Of a stretch of DNA of 6,899 nt, positions 1 through 6,862 are shown in pieces. Position 1 is the first letter of the stretch; each line of letters starts with the position of its first letter. The position numbers were made by a program, and so were the translations under genes. Location of the stretch: contig CABRHR010000104.1 in NCBI GenBank assembly GCA_902470835.1, positions 1 through 6,899 on the forward strand, in the 5' to 3' direction. The notes under the pieces were generated by a model, which saw only the letters and a list, made by a program, of their open reading frames with translations, was not told the origin of the DNA and made no database searches. Origin of the DNA: an uncultured Collinsella sp. Its GTDB lineage: Bacteria; Actinomycetota; Coriobacteriia; Coriobacteriales; Coriobacteriaceae.

Positions 1-1148
1 GTATAGAACTCTGCCCAGTCGTGCGACCCCACCGAATCGGGCGCAACGTACAGGCCGCTCTCCCAACGGGCAGGCACGCCCGCGATACGGCACATGGTGA
101 TAAACGTGAGCGCCATAACGCCGCAATCGCCGCGGAGCGAATGCGCGCAGTCATCGGCAATAGATCCCAAAAGCAAGTACGGCGGCTGATAGCGATAGTC
201 GATATGCTGCGTCAGGTAATCATAGATAGCACGGGCGCGATCGAGCGGATCCTCGAGTCCGTCAACAACACCGGCCGTCAGCTGCAGCAGATACGGCGTG
301 AATGCAATGTGCGGACGGTCCTCGGAAATATCCTCGGGCAGAGGCGCGTCCATACGCGGATGAACCGGAAGTGTGCCACCGTAGACATCACAATAAGCAG
401 CATCGATGTGATAACGATAGGTCACCGAGAATGAGCGCTCACTCGAAGAAGACCACGAGGCGGTACGTGCCGAAGCGTTCGCGGGAGCAACAGCACCCTC
501 CGGCGTCATGTCGAGAATCTCGACCCGAGACTGCTGACGGCAGGCAGCCGCGACGGGAAGCCAAGCGCAAACGGTCTCCCCCTCCAGAGCGCCGGGGACA
601 GACACGGACGCTTTAAGCGTAATGACGCGAGCCAATCCGCTTTGCGACTCCATCTCCTTGAGCATCTCGTTGCGCAGTGCAATTCCGTCCGTAGTATCGG
701 GCCGCATGCCGGGAACCTCTTTGGGATATACGCGAAGCGAATCGAGGAAGTTGTCGAGAACGAACAGCTCGCCGTCGATAAAGCGCCAGTCAATACGCTT
801 ACGGTCAATCAGATCGTCAAACTGCTCCTCGGTAAACTCAGGCCACTCCTCGCGAATCATCGCAATAGCCCGAGCGCGCGACACCGAAAAATGAAGCGGC
901 GTCTCAAGCATGCGATACCGCTCGGCACGAACGCAAGCCGCCAGCGAAGGCTCAAGATTCTGCCCCAAAAGGCGATCACAAGCCGCAACAGCCTGCGTCA
1001 GATATCCGGCATCCTTGAGACGAAGAATCTCGGGCGGCAGTCCAATATCGAGATGACGAAAATCATCGCAGCAAACATCAACAGAGCAACCAACAGGACC
1101 CTCGTCAATAACCTTCCCATCCGAAGGCAGCACATTAATAACAGCCAT
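1..1148 (-). CDS. Transglutaminase-like (papain-fold) domain protein, 3' end missing
   Basis: This frame is open from a stop at 1254-1256 to the window edge; 382 codons are visible and the C-terminus is missing. Residues about 280-382 look like a transglutaminase-like core. They contain an ARAIYDYLTQHIDY helix (family: short region before the active site), the catalytic Cys342 in RGDCGVMALTF, the pattern CRIAGVPARW, and His376 in SHDWAEFY. The Asp of the Cys-His-Asp triad should lie just beyond the window. The N-terminal half has a mostly helical stretch containing FTEEQFDDLIDRKRIDWRFIDGE (about residues 103-127 in part); I recall similar N-terminal regions in other bacterial transglutaminase-like proteins but know no function. 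The ATG at 1148 is chosen because GGAG lies 6 nt upstream and a promoter lies just before it. With this start there is no signal peptide, so a cytoplasmic location is inferred. The family includes proteases, peptide-processing enzymes and true transglutaminases, so the substrate is unknown. Confidence 0.8.
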   Translation of the reverse strand, partial: MAVINVLPSDGKVIDEGPVGCSVDVCCDDFRHLDIGLPPEILRLKDAGYLTQAVAACDRLLGQNLEPSLAACVRAERYRMLETPLHFSVSRARAIAMIREEWPEFTEEQFDDLIDRKRIDWRFIDGELFVLDNFLDSLRVYPKEVPGMRPDTTDGIALRNEMLKEMESQSGLARVITLKASVSVPGALEGETVCAWLPVAAACRQQSRVEILDMTPEGAVAPANASARTASWSSSSERSFSVTYRYHIDAAYCDVYGGTLPVHPRMDAPLPEDISEDRPHIAFTPYLLQLTAGVVDGLEDPLDRARAIYDYLTQHIDYRYQPPYLLLGSIADDCAHSLRGDCGVMALTFITMCRIAGVPARWESGLYVAPDSVGSHDWAEFY

Positions 1149-1154
1149 ACCAAA

Positions 1155-1158
1155 CTCC
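1155..1158 (-). promoter_or_regulatory. Ribosome binding site deciding the start of the transglutaminase-like gene
   Basis: On the minus strand GGAG is followed by 6 nt and then the ATG at 1148-1146. The in-frame ATGs further upstream, at 1184 and 1223, have no comparable purine-rich site, and the one at 1184 overlaps the predicted -10 hexamer. This supports the ATG at 1148 as the start. Confidence 0.6.
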
Positions 1159-1182
1159 AAGTCATTAGAACTCTCGAAGCCC

Positions 1183-1211
1183 ATTGTAGCGAGATAAATA
1201 GAAAGCCCCAA
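1183..1211 (-). promoter_or_regulatory. Sigma-70-type promoter of the transglutaminase-like gene
   Basis: On the minus strand a -35-like TTGGGG (1206-1211) and a -10-like TACAAT (1183-1188, five of six consensus bases) are separated by exactly 17 bp. Transcription would start near 1176, leaving a leader of roughly 28 nt with a ribosome binding site before the ATG at 1148. The -35 matches the consensus only in TTG. The promoter lies downstream of the fba terminator, so the gene is probably an independent unit. Confidence 0.55.
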
Positions 1212-1280
1212 CAAAGGAGCCATCAACGCCGCTGAACGGTAGCAAAAATGAATTCAGCCTCGTAACCCTGCAGCGAGTTA

Positions 1281-1378
1281 ACAAAGGAGGCCCCGTTCGC
1301 CCGGAGCTTTTCCCATTGCGCGACTTCTGGCAAAGCCAGGTGAGCGCAAGGGAAAAGCGTAGGGTGAACGGGGCCTCC
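1281..1378 (-). terminator. Large composite hairpin terminator after fba
   Basis: A 93-nt imperfect palindrome spans 1286-1378. The outer arms (1286-1302 with 1362-1378) pair 16 of 17 positions, with the single exception at 1299/1365. A 3-nt internal loop follows, then a 9-bp stem (GCTTTTCCC at 1306-1314 with 1350-1358), one bulged base, a 6-bp stem (1316-1321 with 1344-1349), and an apical CTGGC-AAA-GCCAG hairpin (1327-1339). On the minus strand the hairpin ends GGGGCCTCC and is followed by TTTGTT, as in a rho-independent terminator. It starts 22 bp past the fba stop. The plus-strand direction has no T-tract. The stem is much longer than a normal terminator needs, so it may also be a dispersed palindromic repeat. 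Confidence 0.75.
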
Positions 1379-1400
1379 GACGGGAAAGTTAAACCGCTAC

Positions 1401-2267
1401 TTACGCCTTGTTGACGGAGCCAAACTCCTCCATGAGCTCCTTGGTGCGGGCAACGATGTTGTCGCGACCAGGCTTGAGGAGCTTGCGGGGGTCAAAGCCC
1501 TTGCCCTGCTGATCCTTGCCAGCCTCGATGTACTCACGAACGCCCTTGGCGAAGACGAGCTGCAGGTCGGTGTTGACGTTGATCTTGGAGATGCCCAGGG
1601 AAATGGCCTTCTTGATCTGATCCTCGGGGATGCCGGTACCACCGTGCAGAACGAGGGGCAGGTCGCCGGTCTGAGCCTTGATCTCGCCCAGACGCTCGAA
1701 GGAAAGGCCAGCCCAGTCGGCGGGATACACGCCGTGGATGTTGCCGATGCCGCAGGCGAGGAAGTCGACGCCCAGGTCAGCAATCTGCTTGCACTCAGCA
1801 GGATCAGCGAGCTCGCCGCTGGAGGTCACGCCGTCCTCGGTGCCGCCGATGCCGCCGACCTCGGCCTCGATGGACATGCCCTTGGAGTGGGCAAGCTCAA
1901 CGAGCTCCTTGGTACGGTCGAGGTTAAGCTGGAAGGTCTCCTCGTGAGAGCCGTCATACATGATGGACGTGAAGCCGGCCTCGATGCACTTGAAGCAGTC
2001 CTCGTAAGAACCGTGATCGAGGTGAAGGGCGACGGGAACGGTAACGCCCGTGGCCTCGACGGCAGCCTTGACCATGTCGGCGCAGACCTTGAAACCGCCC
2101 ATCCACTTAGCGGCACCAGCGGTGCACTGAAGGATCAGCGGAGACTTGGCCTCCTCGGCGGCCTGGAGAATAGCCAGGGTCCACTCGAGGTTGTTGGTGT
2201 TGAAGGCACCGAGACCGTACTTGCCGGCCTCGGCCTTCTTGAGCATGTCTGCTGCGTTGACGAGCAT
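1401..2267 (-). CDS. fba: Class II fructose-bisphosphate aldolase
   Basis: This enzyme reversibly cleaves fructose 1,6-bisphosphate into dihydroxyacetone phosphate and glyceraldehyde 3-phosphate, in cytoplasmic glycolysis and gluconeogenesis, using a divalent metal (usually zinc). The 288-residue protein begins MLVNAADMLKKAEAGKYG followed by GAFN, the typical class II N-terminus. HLDHG (residues 82-86) holds the catalytic Asp84 and metal ligand His85. EAEVGGIGGTED (from residue 134) follows, then ligands His178 (GNIHGVYP) and His208 (LHGGTG), and the phosphate/substrate-binding segment ISKINVNTD. Length fits the short class IIB enzymes (about 285-310). The reading frame stays open for 32 codons upstream, but AGGAGG sits 8 nt before the ATG at 2267 and the predicted promoter lies inside that extension, so the shorter start is chosen. 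The related tagatose-bisphosphate aldolases (GatY/KbaY) are the main alternative; with no galactitol genes nearby, fructose-bisphosphate aldolase is the more likely activity. Confidence 0.95.
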   Translation of the reverse strand: MLVNAADMLKKAEAGKYGLGAFNTNNLEWTLAILQAAEEAKSPLILQCTAGAAKWMGGFKVCADMVKAAVEATGVTVPVALHLDHGSYEDCFKCIEAGFTSIMYDGSHEETFQLNLDRTKELVELAHSKGMSIEAEVGGIGGTEDGVTSSGELADPAECKQIADLGVDFLACGIGNIHGVYPADWAGLSFERLGEIKAQTGDLPLVLHGGTGIPEDQIKKAISLGISKINVNTDLQLVFAKGVREYIEAGKDQQGKGFDPRKLLKPGRDNIVARTKELMEEFGSVNKA

Positions 2268-2275
2268 AAAAGAAA

Positions 2276-2281
2276 CCTCCT
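2276..2281 (-). promoter_or_regulatory. Strong ribosome binding site of fba
   Basis: A full AGGAGG on the minus strand lies 8 nt from the ATG at 2267. It fixes the start of the aldolase and excludes the 32-codon upstream extension (to 2363), which has no such site and whose residues do not match the family N-terminus. The strong site fits a highly expressed glycolytic enzyme. Confidence 0.85.
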
Positions 2282-2307
2282 GTAAGGTTGCTCCGATAAC
2301 GCCTGAG

Positions 2308-2316
2308 ATTTTACCA
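2308..2316 (-). promoter_or_regulatory. Extended -10 promoter of fba
   Basis: On the minus strand TGGTAAAAT gives an extended -10 (TG, one base, then TAAAAT, five of six consensus bases). No good -35 hexamer lies 16-18 bp upstream, which is tolerated for extended -10 promoters. The predicted start near 2301 leaves a leader of about 34 nt to the ATG. Confidence 0.5.
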
Positions 2317-2462
2317 CGGCGCACCCGCGCATAAACGTTCGTTTGTTCACGAATATCGTCCAAACAGACTTTTTTTGACCGTTTGCCCTACGGAATCGAC
2401 CCGTTGGGGAAAAATAGCTTGACGTTTGGACGCTTCTCGTGCTTCAGAAGCTGACGATAAAG
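2317..2462. other. Intergenic region between the hydrolase gene and fba
   Basis: No coding sequence is recognised in this stretch. It holds a run of seven T on the plus strand (2371-2377), a small AAAC/GTTT dyad at 2333-2344 just upstream of the fba promoter, and a 9-bp inverted repeat, CGTCCAAAC at 2357-2365 and GTTTGGACG at 2424-2432. These could be binding sites for a sugar-responsive regulator, but they are short enough to arise by chance. Confidence 0.4.
2410..2452 (-). terminator. Possible weak terminator after the hydrolase gene
   Basis: Just past the stop of the hydrolase gene the minus strand carries an outer AGCTT/AAGCT pairing (2448-2452 with 2416-2420) followed directly by ATTTTT. 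An alternative 6-bp stem, GCTTCT/AGAAGC (2446-2451 with 2432-2437), lies inside. Neither stem is strong and the better one is not next to the T-run. A transcription end is expected here because fba has its own promoter, but the sequence evidence is weak. Confidence 0.3.
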
Positions 2463-3146
2463 CTACATCTGCATGAAAGGGTTCTGCATGAGCTCGCGTG
2501 CCATGGTGGTCGAATCGCCATGGCCGGTTAGGCAAACGGTATCGGGCGGGAGAAGCCGGGCGAGCTTGGAAAGCGAGCGCAGAATCGCTGCCTCGTCGCC
2601 ACCGACAAGATCGGTGCGGCCGTGGCTGCCCGGGAACAGGGTGTCGCCCACAAAGGCAATGTTTCCCTGCTTTGTGGCAGCAAACAAGACGATCCCGCCC
2701 GGCGTATGCCCTGGCGTCTCAATCACCTGTAGACAAATCTCGCCTAGCTCAATGGTATCGCCCTCGGCGAGCAGGCGCGTCGGTTCCCCGGGGTCGGGCG
2801 TCTCAATGCCCCACATAGCTCGCTGTTCCTCGATATTCGCATGCGGCACCGCCACATCCTTAGCGCACAGCTCATACTGGCAGCCCTCGCCAACGGTGGT
2901 TCGCACGCCGGCAACACCACCAACATGATCGGCATGGCCGTGAGTGCATACGGTGCCAAGCACGCGTACGCCGGGATGCTCGGCTCGAACATGCTCCACC
3001 AAGCGCTCGCCTTCCCACGCAGGGTCGATGATCACGCACTCATTGTTCGAAATAACTGCATAGCTATTGGTCTGAATGGGACCGTTTACGAGCGTCTCGA
3101 TCTCGACCGATCCCTTGGGAGTTAAATCCAAGGACACAGCACCCAT
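2463..3146 (-). CDS. Metallo-beta-lactamase-fold hydrolase, glyoxalase II-like
   Basis: The 227-residue protein is a complete single-domain member of the metallo-beta-lactamase superfamily, in the glyoxalase II (hydroxyacylglutathione hydrolase)-like branch. After the opening strands (GPIQTNSYAVI, CVIIDPA) it has THGHADH at residues 68-74 (ligands His69, His71, Asp73, His74), ETPGHTPG with His147, VGDTLF with Asp168, and LTGHGDST with His209. This is the full binuclear metal-site set. The length fits the short YcbL-type group, which lacks the larger C-terminal substrate domain of classical glyoxalase II. The true substrate, probably a thioester or similar small ester, is unknown. The ATG at 3146 has AGGAG (3153-3157) 6 nt upstream. 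The gene follows rel on the same strand after 84 bp and probably shares its transcript; hydrolases of this type are often found near rel, but a functional link is only inferred. Confidence 0.9.
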   Translation of the reverse strand: MGAVSLDLTPKGSVEIETLVNGPIQTNSYAVISNNECVIIDPAWEGERLVEHVRAEHPGVRVLGTVCTHGHADHVGGVAGVRTTVGEGCQYELCAKDVAVPHANIEEQRAMWGIETPDPGEPTRLLAEGDTIELGEICLQVIETPGHTPGGIVLFAATKQGNIAFVGDTLFPGSHGRTDLVGGDEAAILRSLSKLARLLPPDTVCLTGHGDSTTMARELMQNPFMQM

Positions 3147-3166
3147 GCCCCTCTCCTCTCTATAGA

Positions 3167-3194
3167 ACTCGAGGCATCAAACGATGCCTCGAGT
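3167..3194 (-). other. Perfect 12-bp hairpin between rel and the hydrolase gene
   Basis: ACTCGAGGCATC (3167-3178) and GATGCCTCGAGT (3183-3194) form a perfect 12-bp stem around a 4-nt loop. On the minus strand it lies 36 nt after the rel stop and is followed by TCTATAG, which lacks a proper T-tract, and then by the hydrolase ribosome binding site. It could be a leaky terminator, an mRNA-stabilising 3' structure for rel, or a processing site that sets the ratio of the two products. Confidence 0.6.
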
Positions 3195-3230
3195 GTAGCG
3201 AATATCGATAATGTGGCACGTTCGTCGCGA

Positions 3231-5591
3231 CTAAACGCGGCGCTTAAGCTGGGCTCCACCCTCGCCGGGCATCAGGCGGCGTGCGTCGTAGACCGAGTCA
3301 ACGCTGCTGATAGAGGCCAGCAGCGGATCCAGACCACTCGCGTCCGAGATCTCGACCATAAAGCGCAGGGTTGCAATACCCTCGCGGTTGGTCGACGTGG
3401 CGGCAGAAAGGATATTGCCGCCCGCATCGCCAATGGCAATGGTGACATCCTTGAGCAGGCCCATGCGGTCCAGGCACTCGACCACGATCTCGACCTGGAA
3501 GAGGGTGTCGGCTGCGCCGTCCCACTCCACTTCGATCATGCGCTCGGGATGCTCCATAAGACCCTTGACGTTGGGGCAGTTGGCGCGATGCACCGAAACG
3601 CCACGACCGCGCGTGATGAAGCCGACGATGTCGTCGCCCGTCACCGGATTGCAGCAATGCGCCAGACGGACCAGCAGGCCGCTGTTGCTCTCGCCCTTGA
3701 CGATAATGCCGTTGCTGGCGCTCTTGCCGCGCTTTTGTGGCTTGCGGTTGGAGCCTCGGGCCGGCTGCTTCACGACCTCGGCGATAGCATCGGCCTTGGT
3801 GAGCTGCTCCTCGGGCTTGGGGTCCAAAATCTGCTCGACCTTGTTACCCACAGCGCGCGGGGCAACTTTGCCGGCGCCGACGGCGGCAAACAAGTCCTCG
3901 AGCTGCTTGTAGTTAAACTGCTCCGCCACGGCGTTGAGCGCACGCGTCGAACGCGGTGTAGAAATGCCATAGCCACGCTTGCGCAGGTCCTTGGCCAGTA
4001 TATCGCGACCGGCGGCAGCGTCGTCGTCCTTGGTCGCGGCAGCAAAATAGCGGCGAATCTTTGACTTGGCGGAAGGCGTCTTAACGATCTTGAGCCAATC
4101 ACGCGACGGCTTGGAACTCTTGTTGGTCAGGATTTCAACGCGGTCGCCCGTCTTGATCTCGTGCGTGAGCGGGGCCACCGCACCGTTGATCTTAGCGCCG
4201 ACGCAGTGGTTTCCCACCTCGGTGTGAACGGCGTAGGCAAAGTCGAGTGGCGTGGAGCCGGCACGAAGCGCCATGACCTCGCCCTTGGGCGTAAAGACGA
4301 AGATCTCTTGATCGAAGAGGTCGACCTTCAGCGAATGCAGGTATTCCTTGGCGTCAGTGATCTCATCAGACGCAGCCCAATCGAGCGAATGTTTGAGCCA
4401 GTTAATCTGGTCGTCCAGACGCTGGGCATCATTGGTCTTAGACGCAGACGATCCGCCCGACTTCTTATAGAGCCAGTGGGCGGCAATGCCGTACTCGGCC
4501 TGCTCATGCATCTCATAGGTTCGAATCTGAATCTCGAGCGGGCGGGCCGTGGGGCCGATAACCGTCGTGTGGAGCGACTGGTAGTTATTGACCTTGGGCA
4601 TGGCGATATAGTCTTTAAAGCGACCGGGCATGGGGTGCCACAGCGTATGCACCGCGCCGAGCGTGGAGTAGCAATCGCGTACCGAATGGGTAATGACGCG
4701 CAGCGCCACCAGGTCGTAGATCTCAGAGAACTCCTTGCCCTTGCGCTTCATCTTTTGGTAGATGGACCAATAGTGCTTGGAGCGGCCGTTAATCTGGAAG
4801 TCTTCCAGGCCAATGCGGTTGAGCTCGTCGGTGAGCGTCTTGATGGTCTCGGCCAGATAACGCTCACGGACCTCACGCGACTCCGCCACCATGCGCGCGA
4901 TGCGCTGGTAGGCGTCGGGCTCAAGGTAGAAGAAGGACAGGTCCTCGAGCTCCCATTTAATGGAGCTCATGCCCAGACGGTCGGCCAGGGGCGCATACAC
5001 GTCCATGGTCTCGCGAGCCTTAAACAGGCGACGGTCCTCGCGCAGGGCTGCAAGGGTGCGCATGTTGTGCAGACGGTCGGCAAGCTTAACGATGATGACG
5101 CGGATGTCCTTGGACATGGCGAGGAACATCTTGCGCAGCGTGAGGGCCTGCTTCTCGTCCATGCTGTCGACTTCGATGTTGGTGAGCTTGGTCACGCCAT
5201 CGACGAGCTCGGCCACCGTATCGCCAAACAGGCCGGAAACATCGGCAAGCGAGGTCTCGGTATCCTCGACGGTATCGTGCAGCAGCGCGGCGCACACCAC
5301 ATCGCAGTCCATCTTGAGATCGGCCAAAATGATGGCCACCTCGACGGGATGGTTAATGTACATCTCGCCCGAGCGGCGCTTTTGGTTGCAGTGCTTCTCG
5401 GCGGCAAAGCAGTAGGCCTGCTCCACCTTGGAGAAGTCGTCCTCATTCATATATTTGAGGCACAGGCGCTCCAGCTTGTCGTAGCTGTCCGCCATAATCT
5501 CGGGCGGCAGCTCATCGGCATGCTTATAGTGCTCCATCTCCGAAAAAGGCTGGAGGGTGGAATCATGGGCGGTACGGGCTGCGGCATCCAT
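3231..5591 (-). CDS. rel: Bifunctional (p)ppGpp synthetase/hydrolase Rel
   Basis: Rel makes the alarmone (p)ppGpp by moving pyrophosphate from ATP to GDP or GTP when starved ribosomes carry uncharged tRNA, and hydrolyses it otherwise. The 786-residue protein has the full long-RSH layout. The hydrolase HD domain (about 55-200) contains His81, His105-Asp106, and KLADRLHNMRTL with Asp172. The synthetase domain (about 260-376) contains GRSKHYWSIYQKM, DLVALRVI, RFKD (324-327), YQSLHTT and EIQIRT with Glu353. The TGS domain (about 427-488), a helical region, the conserved-cysteine domain (His645, Cys646-Cys647, His668, Cys672) and a C-terminal ACT domain (about 697-772) follow. The intact HD motif together with RFKD, rather than the EXDD type of synthetase-only RelA, indicates both activities. 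AAGGGG lies 6 nt before the ATG at 5591, partly overlapping the end of the helicase gene, so translational coupling is likely. A basic, low-complexity linker (about 610-626) precedes the cysteine domain. Confidence 0.97.
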   Translation of the reverse strand: MDAAARTAHDSTLQPFSEMEHYKHADELPPEIMADSYDKLERLCLKYMNEDDFSKVEQAYCFAAEKHCNQKRRSGEMYINHPVEVAIILADLKMDCDVVCAALLHDTVEDTETSLADVSGLFGDTVAELVDGVTKLTNIEVDSMDEKQALTLRKMFLAMSKDIRVIIVKLADRLHNMRTLAALREDRRLFKARETMDVYAPLADRLGMSSIKWELEDLSFFYLEPDAYQRIARMVAESREVRERYLAETIKTLTDELNRIGLEDFQINGRSKHYWSIYQKMKRKGKEFSEIYDLVALRVITHSVRDCYSTLGAVHTLWHPMPGRFKDYIAMPKVNNYQSLHTTVIGPTARPLEIQIRTYEMHEQAEYGIAAHWLYKKSGGSSASKTNDAQRLDDQINWLKHSLDWAASDEITDAKEYLHSLKVDLFDQEIFVFTPKGEVMALRAGSTPLDFAYAVHTEVGNHCVGAKINGAVAPLTHEIKTGDRVEILTNKSSKPSRDWLKIVKTPSAKSKIRRYFAAATKDDDAAAGRDILAKDLRKRGYGISTPRSTRALNAVAEQFNYKQLEDLFAAVGAGKVAPRAVGNKVEQILDPKPEEQLTKADAIAEVVKQPARGSNRKPQKRGKSASNGIIVKGESNSGLLVRLAHCCNPVTGDDIVGFITRGRGVSVHRANCPNVKGLMEHPERMIEVEWDGAADTLFQVEIVVECLDRMGLLKDVTIAIGDAGGNILSAATSTNREGIATLRFMVEISDASGLDPLLASISSVDSVYDARRLMPGEGGAQLKRRV

Positions 5592-5597
5592 CGAGGT

Positions 5598-5603
5598 CCC
5601 CTT
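5598..5603 (-). promoter_or_regulatory. Ribosome binding site of rel next to the helicase stop
   Basis: AAGGGG on the minus strand sits 6 nt before the rel ATG and 3 nt after the helicase stop codon (5607-5609). The 15-bp gap holds no promoter, so rel is probably translated from the same message as the helicase. The other early in-frame ATGs of rel lack such a site. Confidence 0.65.
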
Positions 5604-5606
5604 CCC

Positions 5607-6862
5607 CTAGGCCCGCGGAACGATCGGGCGGTTAACTTTGGCTAGCATATCAGAAGCGCACGAATCGAGTGCCCAGCTCCGAAAAGCCGAGAACTCCATG
5701 CGCGAGCGCAAGCCCTCCAAATAGCGAATCGACCTGCTCAATTGCACGCGGCCGGGGTTTTCGGCCATCGCGATGCGACGGGTGTCGTCAAACCCCGAAA
5801 CGCGACAGAAACCAAGCTCTTCGAAGATTCCCAGGCCGCTTTCCACCGAGCGCTCGTCGACCGGCGTGCGGGCATCGATGGCAAGGCACATCTGCGCGAT
5901 GTCGATATCGCTCGCGCTAAAGGAATCGTCCCCGGTTTTGCCGCGGTTGGAGCGCCACATGGTCTGCAGCGCGCGATAGAGCGTGACGAGCTCGTCGCGC
6001 TCGGGCGCATAGCAGTCGAGCAGGCGCTCGTTAATGCGGGCGTCGCGCGACGAATAGAGCAGATGGATCACGGCGGGCTGGCCATCGCGGCCGGCACGTC
6101 CGCTCATCTGGTTGAACTCGATGGCGCCAAACGGCATGTGGTAGAGCACGACATGGCGGATATCGGGCAGGTTGACACCCTCGCCAAAGGCGGAGGTCGA
6201 AACGATGCAGCTGAGGCTTCCGTCTCGGAATGCTTCCTCCACGCGGCGGCGATCGGAACGCGCAAGCCCCGCGTTATAGAACGCGATATGGGCTGCGCAA
6301 TCGGGCACACGCTTGCGCAACGTCTTGGCGAGCGCCACGGACTGGTCGCGCGAATTGACGTAAATGACGGTCTTCTCCCCCGTCGCCACGATCGACACCA
6401 AACGGTTCTCGCGGCTCGCAAGGTCGCGGTCGTCCTCGAGCTGCAGGTTCTCGCGCACCGTCTCGTCGACCACCGTGCGAGTGATCGGCAACATGCGGGC
6501 AAGCTCGGCCACGACCGGAGCCGTCGCGGTGGCCGTCGCAGCCATAACGACCGGGTCGCCCAGGGCTTTGAGGATATCGGGCATGTCAAGATAGGCGCTA
6601 CGGTCGCCGCCCTTGGCAAGGCCGGCGTGGTGCGCCTCATCGATAACGACAAAGCCGATGCGGCCCGAACGCGCGAAACGGTCACGGTGGATAGACAGGA
6701 ACTCGGGCGTCGTGAGCACGATACCGGTGCGGCCCGAAGCTAGACCGGCGAACACGTCATCGCGTGCGGCCTCCACGGTCTCGCCGGTCAGCACGCCAAC
6801 GCCAATGCCAAGCGCTGCCATCGTCGACGAGAGGTGATAGGCCTGGTCGGCAACGAGCGCAC
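5607..6862 (-). CDS. DEAH-box RecQ-like helicase, 5' end missing; possibly the C-terminal part of a RecJ fusion
   Basis: About 417 residues are visible and the frame is still open where the adapter begins. The first ATG inside (6821) is an internal Met, because upstream codons read ALVADQAYHLSST, a good motif Ia. Counting from that Met, motif II is DEAH (61-64), motif III is ATATAT (95-100), motif IV lies around VIYVNSRDQS (152-161), motif V is TSAFGEGVNLPD (209-220), and motif VI is QMSGRAGRDG (238-247). These are hallmarks of a superfamily 2 ATP-dependent DNA helicase close to RecQ. The Walker A motif would lie in the lost part. After motif VI comes about 150 residues of helical sequence ending FRSWALDSCASDMLAK; I see no RecQ zinc-binding cysteine set or HRDC domain. 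Because rel follows directly, and recJ is a common neighbour of rel, this may be the helicase part of a RecJ-helicase fusion; that is inference. A free-standing RecQ-type repair helicase is the alternative. Confidence 0.85.

Noticed and set aside
1149..1223. Earlier starts (ATG at 1184 or 1223) for the transglutaminase-like gene; the longer one would add a short hydrophobic N-terminus (MAPLLGLSIYLATMG)
   Set aside because: Neither ATG has a ribosome binding site, the one at 1184 overlaps a good -10 element, and the hydrophobic stretch lacks the basic start of a signal peptide.
642..1235. 197-codon and other open frames on the plus strand in the left 1.2 kb
   Set aside because: The minus strand in the same stretch has one uninterrupted frame with a transglutaminase-like active site, a promoter and a ribosome binding site, which explains the region better.
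1644..2285. 213-codon open frame on the plus strand, antisense to fba
   Set aside because: The opposite strand is a complete aldolase with all metal ligands; this product is a low-complexity mirror of it.
2268..2363. N-terminal extension of the aldolase by 32 residues
   Set aside because: The extension contains the likely promoter and the AGGAGG site, and the aldolase family begins at the ATG at 2267.
3213..4064. 283-codon open frame on the plus strand, antisense to the 3' part of rel
   Set aside because: It is opposite the conserved-cysteine and ACT domains of Rel and shows no domain of its own.
4161..5645. 494-codon open frame on the plus strand, antisense to rel
   Set aside because: It lies opposite an unmistakable rel gene, has no recognisable domain, and its composition is what the complement of GC-rich codons gives. 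Long antisense frames are expected at this G+C.
5742..6743. 333-codon open frame on the plus strand, antisense to the helicase
   Set aside because: It is a shadow of the helicase coding strand, which carries all the helicase motifs; no family resemblance was seen in the antisense product.
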